Origin: Naganishia liquefaciens
Lineage: Eukaryota; Basidiomycota; Tremellomycetes; Filobasidiales; Filobasidiaceae
Length of the DNA: 64,000 bases
Direction: 5' to 3'
Assembly: GCA_013423385.1 (NCBI GenBank)
Contig: BLZA01000009.1
Span: 868,001-932,000, forward strand
Part shown: positions 11,008 through 24,000 of the stretch, one piece after another
Numbering within the stretch: the first letter of the stretch is position 1
Layout of the letters: each line of letters begins with the position of its first letter
The notes under the pieces: generated by a model
Seen by the model: only the letters and a program-made list of their open reading frames with translations
Told to the model about the DNA's origin: nothing
The model's database searches: none
Position numbers and translations under genes: made by a program

Positions 11008-14000
11008 TCAATTGTCGGAAGGAGTGACCGCCCCGTCCCACCTCTGAGACAAGTCTACCACAGGAGGACTTTGATACCCGCTCTTCTCTGCTTTCACCTC
11101 GATCTCCTTCTCCCCACTCGAAAGCGTTCTACTTTGCGGACGGTATATTGGTGACTTTTCATGTATCGACCCATATTCGGCGGTTGCTATGGAGCCCTCG
11201 TCAGGAAGCGTGAATCCTGAAGGCGAATCTGCCGGCGGGCGCTCTATTATACTTGGTAGTGTTCCAACGGTTCGGGCATACTCTTCCGCAATCGCAGAGT
11301 TCTGGCCTGCCGATATGGCCTTGATGACTGTGAAATGCTTCAATCTCAGCTGTACCCCTGAAAAGTGGTAATATTTCGACTTACTACGCCACGTCGCTCG
11401 GTCATGAAGTTGTCGCTTCATCGCTCGAGTGAAAAAGTCTGACATCGAGGACACCGGCCAATCGTCTGGGATCATATCGATAACCTTTGATCGCACAAGT
11501 CAGTCTCAATGAAGGGGAAACCCAACCTATGCTGCTGCTTTACCTGGATCGTATCCAGGTGCAGCGCTTGAGCATTCAGCAGATTCCTGGTTTGATTGCT
11601 GGCTTCGGTCCTGCGAGCGCATGGTCAAGTCCGTTCCCCCGCTGAACAGCTGCTGCTCGATGGACTCACCCATCCTGCATATACACCTTGAGGAGGGCCA
11701 TAACCAGATTTTCACGTTGCTCGCCCTCTATTGTGCCTTTGCGGCGCCGACCGGTTTCCCCGAGTGCGATCCAAGGTTCAAGCTCTTGCATCTTCTGTCC
11801 TATCAGACGGGCGATTTTGGGCGGTACTACGACACCTCCTTGCGAGCAGTATGTCTCAGCTGATACAGAGTCGCGCATCCGAATCGCCAGTAGCTGTAGA
11901 GCCTTCTCGTGTCGCTCAAGCTACTCTCAGAGACAGGGCGTTATTAGCCTTCATGCTATGGGCTGTATTGAATCAGGCAAAGGTCAAACTTACACGCCCG
12001 TAAACAATAGCCTTCTCGTAGAAGAGCTTATCTATACCCTGTAATCGCTTCTCAGCCGCTATAAGGTCGTAGAATGGTGATCCTTGAAGAAACAGAATAG
12101 TCTTCATTCTGAGTGTTTTTGCTGGAGAATCGTATGCCGTTTCTGCCAAGTATTGGCAGTATGTGACGTTTGGGCGGGATTTGACGTATTCGTCATCTGC
12201 GCGATGGCTGAGTAACAGCGAGGCGACTGGAGAAAGGTAATGGCTTACATATTTCGGTGAAATGATAGAGTACTCCATCGTCGGACAAGAAGATCTCCGC
12301 TTGATCCAGGTAGTACGACAAGAGATCATTATGCAGGGTCTTGTCCTGAAGAATCGCAGTTGAGCCGAATCCCTCGAGAGGACGACGGCGGAAGACCTAC
12401 CGCGCTGCGTTTCTTCACCACGGTATACTCCAGGTACATGTTTGCGGCTTCCTGATTTATAGCTCGCAATTCCGACAGAAGAGCTCGATCATCGAATTTG
12501 ACCTTGGTGGCGAGTCCACGTCCGGTCAATATCTGCGAATCGCGCTTAGTTCCAGGGCTGAGAAACACGCAGAGACATTCACGTACATGTACAGCCTTGT
12601 CCGGATGCTTTTTTGCAAGCCAAAGTGCGTACTTGCGGATCAACGAGACGTCCTGTATTTGCTGCAGAATCCTCTCCACTTGTTGTATTGGATCAGGCAT
12701 TTGGGGACTCTGAACGTCGCCGTCCACCATACTATCGCAATGAGGTATGCTCTAAGTCTCATCAGCATGAAGGGGATTGATTACGCACGACGTGATGATT
12801 TCTAGGACTCGCGCGTTCTCTCCCAATATCGACATCACGCGCGCCAGAAGTCCAGGCTGCACATCAGCTTTGATGAACATTTCTAGCTCTCCCACGAGGC
12901 ACGCATTGCTGCTCGCAAGAATCTCGAGCAATTCATCTGTCTCGTCTTGCTCCGCCAGAAGCTTGCAGAGACATGTGTCAACGGGCTAAATGACGCCATT
13001 TAGCGCGTATTCGATGATAGAATCCTACACTACTTACCTGATCGATGGCATGTTCTTTGACCGGATTCTTTGCGGGACCGCTTTGAGATGCACTCGCTTT
13101 TCGCCGGGATTGACGAGTCTTTCGGAGATAGTCTAGTAACATGCGATTGGCATGTTCTCGCAGTTGCACGCTGATTTGTTCCACTTCCGCTCCATGAGAT
13201 CCCGATGCCTGGATGCTGTCAATGCCATATATTTCTGTAACCTTCTCGTTCACTATCGTTTAGCGATGTTCGGGCCAATTAGCTTCTAAGCGACTTTCAG
13301 GAAGTCCGTAGATGCTCTTACCGATATGGTCGATGTCTAGGGTGATATTCAGGTCCGCCACAAGTCCTTGCCAGACAGCCAACTCTTGATCGCGCGGAAT
13401 GCTCTTTCCGACATACTTGGGAAACAGGCAAAGGATGAATCGAGGATCCAGCTTGCTCTTCTGAAATAAAGATCCAGCATCATCGAAAAGAGCGGAGCGA
13501 AGCCTAGCATACGCCAATCTCGCGTACATATACCGCATCTCTGCTGTATGTGCTGTCTGAAAGTACAGGGAGTAAATCAACCGGAAGAATTGGGGATGCT
13601 GATGTTTGCTCACCCGATCGCCGTCCACTTCGCCTCGTTTAGCTCGTTTGCGTTCTTCTTCCACTATTTTGGCCGCCCGATCGATTGCCCGCGAAGTGCC
13701 TTCCTTTAATATCGTGTCTGCCTTGATTATCCAGGAGTCTGAAGCAAGTACGTTGACGCTATCTGCTGTCCATATCAGGGTTTCGGAGATGCTGACACTC
13801 GTTGCTGCGAGGTTGGGGGGAGTCCGAGAGAAGAGGTCCGTTGGAGGTGCCGAACCCGGACTGATTGGTGGAGAGAAAACTGAGCTGACGCTAGCTTGGT
13901 CGTCCCTTCCAGACAGCTGCAGAGAGGTTTCTTGCTCGGGCGACTGAACATCTGTCCTCAGTGCGTTGGCCCCGCTATCGAGCGTTACCTTCCACTTGAC

Positions 14001-15427
14001 ATTTTTCAACAACGCGTCTCTCTTCGGGTTAGGCACGACAAGCCCGTAAGGATTGATGCTCATTCCAGCTGGCAGCAATCTTCTCTCTGTGCTTTCGAGC
14101 TGCTTGACAAGAGGAATCAGAAGAGGAGGCGCGTCGATACCCGACGTGATATCCGAGATGGAATGTATCCGCAAGGAGTTGTCTCGGCAGAGTGCTATAA
14201 CGGAGTCGCCTTCGATGACTGTCAAGCGGCAAAGCGTTAGACGTTATGACCTGAAGGATCTCTTCTCGACCTACCGATGCACTTGGGATGGCTTTCCCAG
14301 CTCATGGTACCCCTCACTGGGTCACCCTCGCGATTTACAAACACACCCATGCTTCCCGATTCGGCTCCCGTAAAACTGGCAAACAGAAACTCGGGTTCCC
14401 CCGGAAGTACCGCGATGGCCGAGTTGATATCTCCCTTTGTATCAGGCGATGCTTGTGATATTGGCAGGATCTCGAGCAAGTGCGAGCCGAGAAGGTCGAC
14501 TATGCAGTATTTTGAGGAATCGGCGATACACAGTGTTGCGTTTGATCGAACGGCCTGCATTGGCGTCTCCGGTACCGGTACATCCTAGATCGATGCATCA
14601 GTACTCCCAATTACCCGATAGACGAAATGTGTAAACTCACTCTCAGAAATTGAAGCTTTGCTCCGAGGCGATACAACCCAATCGCTTTCCGCTTGACCAC
14701 GCACATCCCAATATCGAGCCCCTTCACACCTAGCCCTGTCGCACTTCCTCCTTGTGCCATAGCCTGTGCCAACTCCTCTTCCTCTGGTTTCCATGCGATT
14801 TCTTGATCATCGAGAGTGACGTAACTGACCTGGCGGAGCGGCGGGATCGGATTTACCGTGATGTTTTCCAGAGATGGAAGCGCCAGAAAAGTCAGGGTAG
14901 AGTCTGTCGAAGACACGATCAGATGCGTACTCCAGGCTCGACATATCTCCGCAGCTCACCAGAAAGAATGATAGCCTTTCCCACTTTCGGAGCCAACAAA
15001 ATCTTGTCTACAGGCTTGCGAGCGGACAGCGTGTGTTTATTCCGGACTGTGAATGCTGCACCGTTCTGTTTGTATCGATCTTCATTGAGAGTAGAAGACT
15101 GTCATATTGTCATTGTTAGCGACCGCTGGATGTCTTCGGTAGAAGGGGTACTTACAGCCTGCCGTGAACTAGAGTCGATCGTATACCAGATAATTTGGCC
15201 GTCGGTAGAACCGACATACAGGTTATTGCCTTTCCAAAGATGAAAGGCTCAGTATACAACATTCGGCATGATACTTTACGCATACAGCACTCACTGTATC
15301 CCACGGCGCAGGAGATGCCGACCTTGGTCTCTTGGACTGCATCCTGCGAAGCAGTCCCGCCGAAATCCAGCAGATCGCGCTGCAGGAACGGATCCACCAA
15401 CAGCGGCTGGACGGTGAATGACTGCAT
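11008..15427 (-). CDS. VPS3: VPS3/TGFBRAP1-like CORVET subunit (CNH and Vps39 domains)
   Basis: A long minus-strand gene with many short introns. It begins with ATG at 15427 (MQSFTVQPLLVDPFLQRDLL) and ends at 11008. The N-terminus is a CNH beta-propeller: VGISCAVG, NNLYVGSTDGQIIWYTI, then blades such as DSTLTFLALPSLENIT and LGVKGLDIGMCVVKRKAIGL. The middle carries the Vps39/TGFBRAP1 signature ARLRSALFDDAGSLFQ with LDPRFILCLFPKYVG, then LRAINQEAANMYLEYTVV. The end is the Vps39 domain 2, VIDMIPDDWPVSSMSDF. Vps3 is the Rab5-binding subunit of the CORVET tether for early endosome fusion; VPS39 (HOPS) is the close alternative, but the CNH start and DPRFILCLFP block fit Vps3/TGFBRAP1 better. It lies head to head with the thioredoxin-PITH gene. 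Confidence 0.8.
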
Positions 15428-15743
15428 GCCCGGCACCAGCTTATTGACTCAGCATTTCAACAGCAGCAGCAGCAGCCCCAGTCTGAAGGTTGGTCACTGT
15501 GATGTGTAGGTTCAAAATATAGCGAACGCGGCCATGATCAGAGCACTGATAGCTGCACGCAACTGATCACATCATACTCGGTTTGCTTCCGCCTGCTTGA
15601 TGCAGTTGCTGATGCAGGATAGTTGCAGGATGATTCATTCATCATCCTGCGATTTGAGAGTACATGGTACACGCCATCCAATTTCCCATCCACATCTGCA
15701 AGGGCTCATCCATCTATTCTTGTGCTCAAGAATCATATACAAC
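15428..15743. promoter_or_regulatory. bidirectional promoter between VPS3 and the thioredoxin-PITH gene
   Basis: About 315 bases between divergent starts. It contains a short (CAG)n run near 15462-15477 and a partly repeated 'ttgatgcagttgctgatgcagga' tract near 15598. An earlier exon of VPS3 in this stretch cannot be excluded. Confidence 0.4.
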
Positions 15744-17232
15744 ATGGCAGGTGGTCCCAATCTGAAAGAAGTTTCAAGTGCATCCGGTGCGTGGACCGCG
15801 CGAGACCGCCATCTGAAATCTTTATGTTTGCTGACCTCTGCCGCCGTCCGCTCTTGAATATATGTTCCGACGCCGTCTATCACTTACCAGAATTCGAAAG
15901 CATTGTCAAGTCCCTGCCTCCCGCCAAGGCATGTGTTGTTGGTAAGATTGGAAGGCAAGTACAGCATAAGCAATAACGCTGACCCTTTGTCCCTTTGACA
16001 GACTTCCACGCAGTATGGTGCGGACCATGGTGAGTATGGGGAATTCGACGTTAGAAGTGAATGCTGACATCGATATCCCCTACAATAGCCACATGATCGC
16101 TCCCACATTCCAGCAATTGTCACAAAAGGTACCGCGTTGCCACATCGAATCACAACGCACTCCATTGTCCCGAGGCTAACCATTTCGAGCAGTTCGCACA
16201 TGTCCAATTCCTGAAAGTTGATGTCGACAAGGTCCAGGCCATCGCTCAGAAGTATAGAGTCTCGGCGATGCCGACATTCATTGTCATCAAGGGAGGCAAA
16301 GTTGTCGGCGAGGTCAGTGCGAAACCCTGCTTTCACCCGCGGACGATCCCTCAATGCTGAAGGCCGTGTAATCAGATGAAGGGCGCCAACCCGGCAGGGC
16401 TCTCCTCGATGGTATCTCAGCATGCAGGGCCTGTACCGACTGCGTCGACTTCAGGCAGTGGCACATCGACAGCACCGGCGGAACCTGGAGTGGTATGTCA
16501 TTCTGGCTGTGCAGAAGAATTTGCACTAAGACTGCTCTGCGCAGGAATCCCTTCTCCCTCACCTTTTCAGCCCTCACATCACTTGCTTGAATGAGTCGTC
16601 CGCGCACGGCATTAAGACGATTGTCGGATCCGATGCAGGCAGGAAGGGGAGTGGGTGGTTGGAAAGCGATGCCGACCAGGAACTCCTTATTCATCTGCCG
16701 GTGAGCTTTGTGCTGGCAGACATTCAGGCTTGGACCCGTAGGATCTTCGAACTTATGTATAATTGCATCTCCAGTTCAATCAACCTGTCAAGATCAAGTC
16801 CATCTCTATCTTCTCCGCCATTTCGCCCTCGCAAGCGCCAAAGACCATTCAGCTGTTTATCAACCAGCCCACTCTTGACTTTTCGGACGCCGCCAACCTG
16901 ACGCCCACTCAAGAGCTCGTATTGACTGAGAAAGACATCAAGGGGGAGCGAGTGGAAGTCCGCTTTGTCAAGTTTCAATCGGTTCAATCCTTGAGCGTGA
17001 GTTTCGGGGGAATGCTATGCGGACTCCAGCGTTAGCATTGACCCCTGTTTCGTGCAGATCCTCGTCAAGGATAATCAGGGAGATGAAGACACCACAAGGA
17101 TCGATTCCCTCGACGTCTTTGGATCTGGTAAGCATATCTCGTGACGTGTTCTTGGCTCGATGTCAATACTTTGTTCTCTCGCTTCCAGTGGTACATGCGA
17201 CCTCGAAGGATCCTGTCAAACCAGTCCAGTAG
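15744..17232 (+). CDS. TXL1: thioredoxin-like protein with C-terminal PITH domain (TXNL1/Txl1 type)
   Basis: The ATG at 15744 starts MAGGPNLKEVSSAS and a series of short exons joins cleanly into a thioredoxin fold: FESIVKSLPPAKACVVDFHA, then the redox site VWCGPC, HMIAPTFQQLSQK, FAHVQFLKVDVDKVQAIAQK and the cis-Pro strand VSAMPTFIVIKGGKVVGE. A Ser/Thr/Pro linker leads to a PITH domain: LLIHLPFNQPVKIKSISIFS, PKTIQLFINQPTLDFSDA and a final ILVKDNQGDEDTTRIDSLD, stop at 17232. Members bind the 26S proteasome through the PITH domain and act as disulfide reductases. Both catalytic cysteines are present, so it should be active. At least six introns of about 50-110 nt; the first two split the N-terminus. 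Confidence 0.92.
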
Positions 17233-17664
17233 AAGTAGGAAGCTTCTGGTATGAAACGTGTTTGGTCTCATCTCATTTAGGAGTAATTTTGCCGAAGTTG
17301 ATGGGATGTCGTATTATTGTCCAAGAGCATCTTCGTAGCTGAGAAGACGTCAAGCGTTCTGCCGTCTGAGGCCCGTTCATTGTCATGAGAATCTGGAGCG
17401 GTATCTCGCAAGGGTGCAAGGTGTCTGGAATGCAGGCTTGGGGTGCTTTCCTATACATCGCAAAGCACGTCAACAACCCTGGCATAGCCTGATCCACGGG
17501 CGGTAGCTCGAGCGGTCATGACGTGTGCACTTTTGGTTCCGCAGCGAGCACCTGCCGATCATCATGTGTGCCTCAAGCTCAGTATCTTATGGGCTACCTT
17601 CACCTGTACGCTGTTGAGAACCCCAACGGACGTGCAAGAAGTTAAGCTCTTCAGAGTCTCGGTC
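17233..17664. other. intergenic between the thioredoxin-PITH gene and AP-3 beta
   Basis: About 430 bases with the 3' UTR of one plus-strand gene and the promoter of the next. A short 'ggtagctcgagcggtc' stretch near 17502 recalls a tRNA A box, but no matching B box or cloverleaf follows. Confidence 0.4.
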
Positions 17665-20600
17665 ATGGCGCTTCAATCTATCAACTCCAACGTGAGCAGA
17701 TTGACACAGCGGATTACCGAAAACTTCAAGGTCAGCGCCTGCCGGTCGTTCCGCCTGGACATCGCTTACACACGCATTACTATGTTGCAGGAGTCCACAA
17801 GAGATATACCACTCTTCCAGGGCACATCCAATGCGTCGGCAGCGTACTTTGAATATAATCATGACAAGTTGAAAGACATCAGCTGGCTGCTCGAGGGCGG
17901 AGGAGACAAGTCTGGAGCGGGCGCGTCGGGTGTGAGCGCAGTGACAAGTGGAATGAGGGGGGATGCAGCGAGGCTGGAGGGTATGAAGCGGTTGATAGCG
18001 GTGAGTCGTTTCAACCTTGAATCATACATCCGGGGTCGTCATTGAACGCTTTCCTATGAGATACAGATGATATCGAAGGGCAGGGATATGTCAGCATTCT
18101 TCGCTCAAGTAGTCAAGCAGGTGGCTTCTCCCTCGATTGAAATTCGAAAATTAGCAAGTGCTGCGCGATCTCTCAACTCTTCTCCTCTGACCACAATATG
18201 ACTCCAGGTATACATCTACCTGCTGAGATAGTAAGTGATCTGTCTCAGGTGATGGTTAATACCAGCTGATGACTCGTTATTGAATCATTGAATCAGTGCT
18301 CGGAACAACACAGATCTACTCCTACTCTCAATCAATACATTCCAAAAGGACCTGTCAGATCCATCTCCACTGATAAGGTCGATGTCTTTGCGTGTCCTGA
18401 CGTCCATTCGACTTCCTGTGATACAAGGTGAGGTCCAACAACTTGGTTACTACATGTTCCTCCCGCTAAACCACATCGCAGGCATACTCATGATCGGTTT
18501 GAAAAAGCTTGCAGCTGATCGTAACCCCTGGGTGCGAAAGACTGTGGCCCTTGGCTTGCCGAAGGTGTACGAGTAAGTGTCGCGCCTCCCTCATATCGCA
18601 AAGAGGTTCTGATAGTTGTCTTGTCCCTCAGTATGGACTCGACTACTCGACCACTTCTTCTGCCTATCCTCTCCACGCTTCTGCAGTCGCCCTCGCCGAT
18701 CACTCTGGGCGCGTCCTTGACAGCATTCGACGCCATCTGCCCTGACAACCTTGCGTTCCTACATCCGCATTACCGCCGCATATGTCGCCTATTGGTGGAC
18801 GCAGATGAATGGGGTCAAATCGTGGCTCTGGATATTCTTATCCGCTATTGCCGAGAGATGCTTGAGAAACCGGAAAGCAGTGGAGACACCAAGCCGCCAG
18901 ATGCAACGGAACCCACAAAACAGAATCAGGCGATGAATGGGAACAGCAAAGACGACGGAGGCGTGCAGGCGGACGAGGAAGATGAGCTTGATCCGGATAT
19001 CGAACTCTTGCTGCACTGTGCCCTTCCGCTTTTCCAGTCGCGGAACTCGGCTGTCGTGCTCGGAAATGTGAAACTCTTCTACTTCATTGCGCCAGCGTCA
19101 CATGACGAGGTTGCGCAGAACAGATTGGTCAGGCCTCTTCTGCGGTTGTTGAACGGATTGGAGAGTGACGAAGTACGGGCAATTACGGCAGAGGTTTGTC
19201 GGCAGGTGGCAGAGGAGCGACCGGTGAGTGGACCGGGCTCAACAAAGATGCAAGCTTAACGATCTTCTTTTCAGTGGCTGTTGTCTCCATACTATGGCTC
19301 CTTCTTGCTTCTTTCAACCGATAGCATCCGAGTCAAGCGCACTAAGATTCGTATCCTCAACGCTCTTTTATGTGCGGAGAATGCAGAAACGCTCATGTCA
19401 GAATTCCGGGTGAGACGAGCTCCGTTATAGCTTGACACCAGGCTGATTGCGTCTTCGCGTTACAGGAATACGTTCGTTTCCCCGAGGCCGAAGTCTCTCA
19501 GGATGCCATCAAGGCGGTTGGCCATTGCGCCAGAACACAGCAAGACACTCGAAAGCTGGGCCTGGGTATCCTGATTCGCTTGTTGAATAGCACTCGAGGT
19601 AAATCCATGGCTATCCATTGGAAACCTGCGATAGCTGATATATCTTGACGTCAAAGATGCTTCGGTTGGCCATGCGGTTGTTGTGCTCAAATCTCTGGTT
19701 GAGCCAGACAAGACGCCTGAGAGCGTTTCGGAATCGATCAAATTGGTCGCTAGATTGGTGCGACAGTTGCCGGAAATCACAAATGGAAGCGCGCGTGCTT
19801 GTGTGTACTGGCTTGCAGGGCAATATGCCGAGAAGTCTCAAGACAGCGAAACGGCGACGCCTGGAGCTTTCGAGGGTCTTCAGCCTTGGGCTCCGGATAC
19901 CCTCAGACTCGGTGCCAAGGAATTTATTCGAGAGGTCAGTTTCAGAATAAATTGCTTTACTTCTTGATTCGCTAATTGCCCTCTCTTCCAGCCCCCCTTG
20001 GCTAAGTTGCAGATCTTGACACTGGCCGCAAAGCTTCTCGTGATATGCCCCGAATCAAGGCCAATACAACAGCTGTTGAAATACGTCTTCGATCTTGCGC
20101 GGTATGATGACGATTGGGATGTCCGTGATCGAGCCAGGTTTCTCAAAGGCCTTCTGCGGAGCATTCTCCAATCTGCGGATCCGCAAGGATCCTCCAGCCT
20201 GCCAGGAGGAGAAGATGACCAGGTGGACAGCGGAGGAGTGGTACTACGCAGGGAACAGATCAAGATGGTACTATTAGCGGCGAAGGAGGCCTCAGCCGAG
20301 AACTCTTCAGGTACGAGGACCCTTCAGTTTCACGCTTCACCGCGATTGATGTATCTTGGGTCTATGCAGGAATTGAAGAGCGGCGCCAAGCAGACTTCGT
20401 GCTGGGCACATTGTCGAGTCTCGCTTCGCGGCGTCTAGCCAATTACAATCCACCCATGGACTGGACGGATGACCCGACGGACCCCTCACTCCGAGATGTG
20501 GAGGTGAGCAATCCTCTCGTAGTTCTGTTGAGCTTTTTGTTAACCAATCTCGTGGAAATTCAGGAAGAGAAGCCTGTACGACCTTTTATCGATTCCCGTA

Positions 20601-20905
20601 CAGTGTCGGCTACACAGACCCCGTTGGGAATCGCCAGTCCTGCTCTCGCGCAGTCCGGTGGCGGCTCTCCTGTTTCGGCAGGAATGCAGCAACGGTTACC
20701 ACCGGTGCAAGCGAAAGCTCGATTCCAGAATCTCGATGATTTCTTGAACGAATCAGAAGGCGAAGACGAAAGCGAGGAAAGCGGCGAAGAACCATCATCT
20801 CACGCGGCAGAAGCTGAGTCAACCGACGACTCCTCGGGATCAGAGGATGTGACGGACGAAGAAAGCGAAGATGAAAATGTCGGACTCGTAGAGCAGAAAC
20901 GATGA
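17665..20905 (+). CDS. APL6: AP-3 adaptor complex beta subunit
   Basis: The ATG at 17665 starts MALQSINSNVSRLTQRITEN. Later exons carry adaptin trunk sequence: a DAARLEGMKRLIA, MISKGRDMSAFFAQVVKQV block, NNTDLLLLSINTFQKDLSDP with PLIRSMSLRVLTSIRLPVI, GLKKLAADRNPWVRKTVALG and RRICRLLVDADEWGQIVALD, all typical of beta-adaptin HEAT repeats. The C-terminus is a Ser/acidic hinge (LDDFLNESEGEDESEES), stop at 20905. I see no ear domain, so it ends in the hinge. AP-3 beta sorts cargo from Golgi/endosomes to the vacuole. About ten short introns. One of them, 20504-20563, is 60 nt and stop-free in frame, so it could be read through (see findings). Confidence 0.88.
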
Positions 20906-21037
20906 TACGAGACATAATAGGATTGGATTGTACTGGACTATACTATCTCTGCACGCAGGAATTATAGAGGGCAGTAAAGCTTCAAGAGAAGTAATTTCCT
21001 TCGCATGCAAGAGTTGACGGACAGAAAGTTCAGTGTA

Positions 21038-24000
21038 TCATCTCGCCCGACTTCGTGTAACGCGCTGCGAGTCTCGTTCTGTGGCATTTCCACGGAAACC
21101 CGCAAGCAGCCGTTGCTTTTCTCTTTCAGCTGCAGGGTCCTGATACTTCACCCTGATTGATTCTTCTGCCGTTTCAATAGTCTGCTGAGTAGCCCTCGGT
21201 CCAGCATAGTTCCTGAACATTTCATCCACGTCGGCGTGCTCTGCGACTTTTCCAGGTGAAACGCTACCTGATTTGGTGGATGTCTGTAAGGAAGTCTGAG
21301 TAAACGCAACGTATATCGTAGTAATCGAGTCCGCTCACCGATAATGGCCGTGGCTGTGCCCTGCGGCGACGAATGGGTACGTTCGCACCGGGATCTTTCT
21401 CGACGGCTGGTTGGACAGGTTCAAGCCTGTTGAGCATATGTTGGAAGCCTGCGAGGTCGACTGGAGTAGATACTGTCGCCCCAAGTCGTCCGGTGGCCTC
21501 GGTTTTCGTGTTACCGACTTCGGGCGGACCTTCTTGCTGGAAATCACTTTGGCTGCTAGGGCCTGTGTCCATCCTTAAGGCCGGATGGTCCCTCTTGGAG
21601 TCATGCTGCCATGAGTCGACCGAGATTCCAGCTGGCAAAGATTTCGAATGTTGGGTGGCCTTTTGAGCAAACGAGTTGCCAGTGGCTGTTTCCTCGAGAA
21701 CGCGTGTTCCAAAGTCCTCTTCGGTGGGGGCTAGACCGAGTTGCCGCGAAGCCGACATTTGCGATGCCGTTCTTAATGACTTGTGATTCTTGTCGAGGTC
21801 TGTACTTGCAACGCCGACCGATTTTCCATTAGACGCTTCGCTCATGCCGAAGAAACTACCCTGTTCTTGCAGAATCGACATGTTGCCCGTAAGATTAGCA
21901 GCCAGTGGCCTTTTAGGTTCGGCGGTTCTGGCAGGTATTGATGCTGGCGAAAGAGGTATGATATAGGACATTTCTGGCTGCTATCCGAGACCTGGGACTT
22001 ACCATCCCCCTCAGGATCTGCTCGCAGGGGCAGGATAAAATCCTCCACAGAAGCGTCGCCAGTCTTCGCCACGTGGAACAACCAGTCTTGTCGGAGGACT
22101 GGAATGCCCCATTGCAGGGCCTTGTGATGTTTGGTATTGCCGGCTTCTTTGCAAACCAGATGAGTTGTACCTCTCTTGGAGAGTTGCAGCGGTACTTCGG
22201 CACCTGCTCAGATTAAAGAAGCATGATAAGCAAGCAATCACGCCACGTGAGTGAGGAGAGCATTCACCGAAGGCTCTGACCAATCGTCGCAGAATCCAGA
22301 GTTCGGAGGTTTCTTGATATCCTGATAGATGTATCGCTTTGCCTTTCAAGTCTGCCAAGCATGTCGGTAAGAATACACTTCGTCTATACTCAACGATTCC
22401 TCTCTATACTTACCTGGTACCGGCATCGGCGTTGCAAGCGGCTTATATGCCACGTGTTCCTTCGGATCGATGAGACGGTCTTCCGTGAGGCACATCTCAA
22501 GCCACGACTCGGTTACACGAATAGTGCTAGATTTCAATCTTGGAATGACTGTCGGAATCTTTTCCCTATTTGTTTGAATAGAGGTCGTCAGCTCCCATAT
22601 TTGATCCGATCGCCGCCACAAACCAACGCACATCCTGTTGATCAGATAATGAACAAAGGCTCCATTTCGAACCTCGACCAGCGGAACAAGTCTCCCACCG
22701 CTGTTGATAATCGCCGCCTCCATCGCTTCATATCCCGAGTCGACGTCATGGCTAAAGATCAGGTCCTTGAACAATACCGGATTACAAGTCTCGTTCTTGA
22801 CCATGTCTGGCACTGCTGTTCGTTTCGCCATACTCGCAGGTGCAGAACTACCTTCTGCCTTGTGACTGCGGCTTTGCGCTAAAAGGACTGATTTCGTCCC
22901 GGTGTGATGGGCTTGATTGAACGCGGCAGCTCTTGAAGTGTGAACCACAGATACACGTTCCGTAGGAGGTCTTGGAGCCAAACGTGCGTTCGATACCGAC
23001 GACTGAAGTGGATCGACCGGTGCGAGTCGCGCTCGCTTTCTCGCTCGATCTTCTCGCAAAGGTGAAGTGTCTCCCTCAGGCTGAGCGTCAAGGGCTTCTA
23101 CAGCTTCACGCTCTCCAGAATTAGGATGAACAGCTGCAACCGATAATGGTTGACCGATACTTTCCGGTTCGGGTTTGACAATGATTGACGATATGAGCTC
23201 GTCGACCAGACGAGTTCGCGAGTCCTTTTTCCCGTCGGAATTGGAGGTTGTCGGTCGAGGCCTTTTGCGAACCTTTGCTTGTTCTAATTCCCCGTCTGTA
23301 ACGTCTACCAAGGGTTTTGTTTCTATTTTATCGGCAGCGTTGATGCACTCTTGCTCCTTTTTGACGTCAAATCGCGGCTTCATATCCTGGTCGACCACAG
23401 CCTGAACGAGCCGTGCGTCCCGCTCGTGTTTTTCTCTCTCCTTGCTCTCTAGCTCTTGTTGAATGCGTTCTATGATGGAGATACCAACAGTCAGTCGCTT
23501 GACGCAAAGCCTCCATTGCCGATGAACATACCCATATCTCGTGCAGAGAAACCCTGTGCTGGGGGTGTTGGCTGGTTTTCGAGACGCCAGCGATCTTCCG
23601 GGAGACGACCGTTGAAGCTGACGCAATCCCAGAACCAGCCCTCCCAAACGATCATGATCATCTTCTCGTCGCTAGGCTCTTCCTCAACGTGAGACTCTCG
23701 AGCTCGTTGGCGTCGTCGACGAATCTGCTCCGCCTTGGCGTTCCTGCGCAATGCCCAGTCCACTTTCGATGTCCTGATCGCATCTAGATTGTCGGGTTCC
23801 TCGTCATTCGGTACTGGCTGAGCAATTACCAAATGAGTGCAGCTGGGATCTAGAGTTTTCGAATAGATGCCGCCCAAAGTCGAGATCCTTTCCATCATTT
23901 CTGATCTTTTGGATACTGCGATTTTGACAAAAATGTAAGCATTTTCCACAGCGAGAAGAGAGAACACAACACGCACAAGGCTCGATTCCTGATATCGAGA

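Noticed and set aside
17495-17520. tRNA A-box-like stretch
   Set aside because: No B box or cloverleaf follows within a suitable distance.
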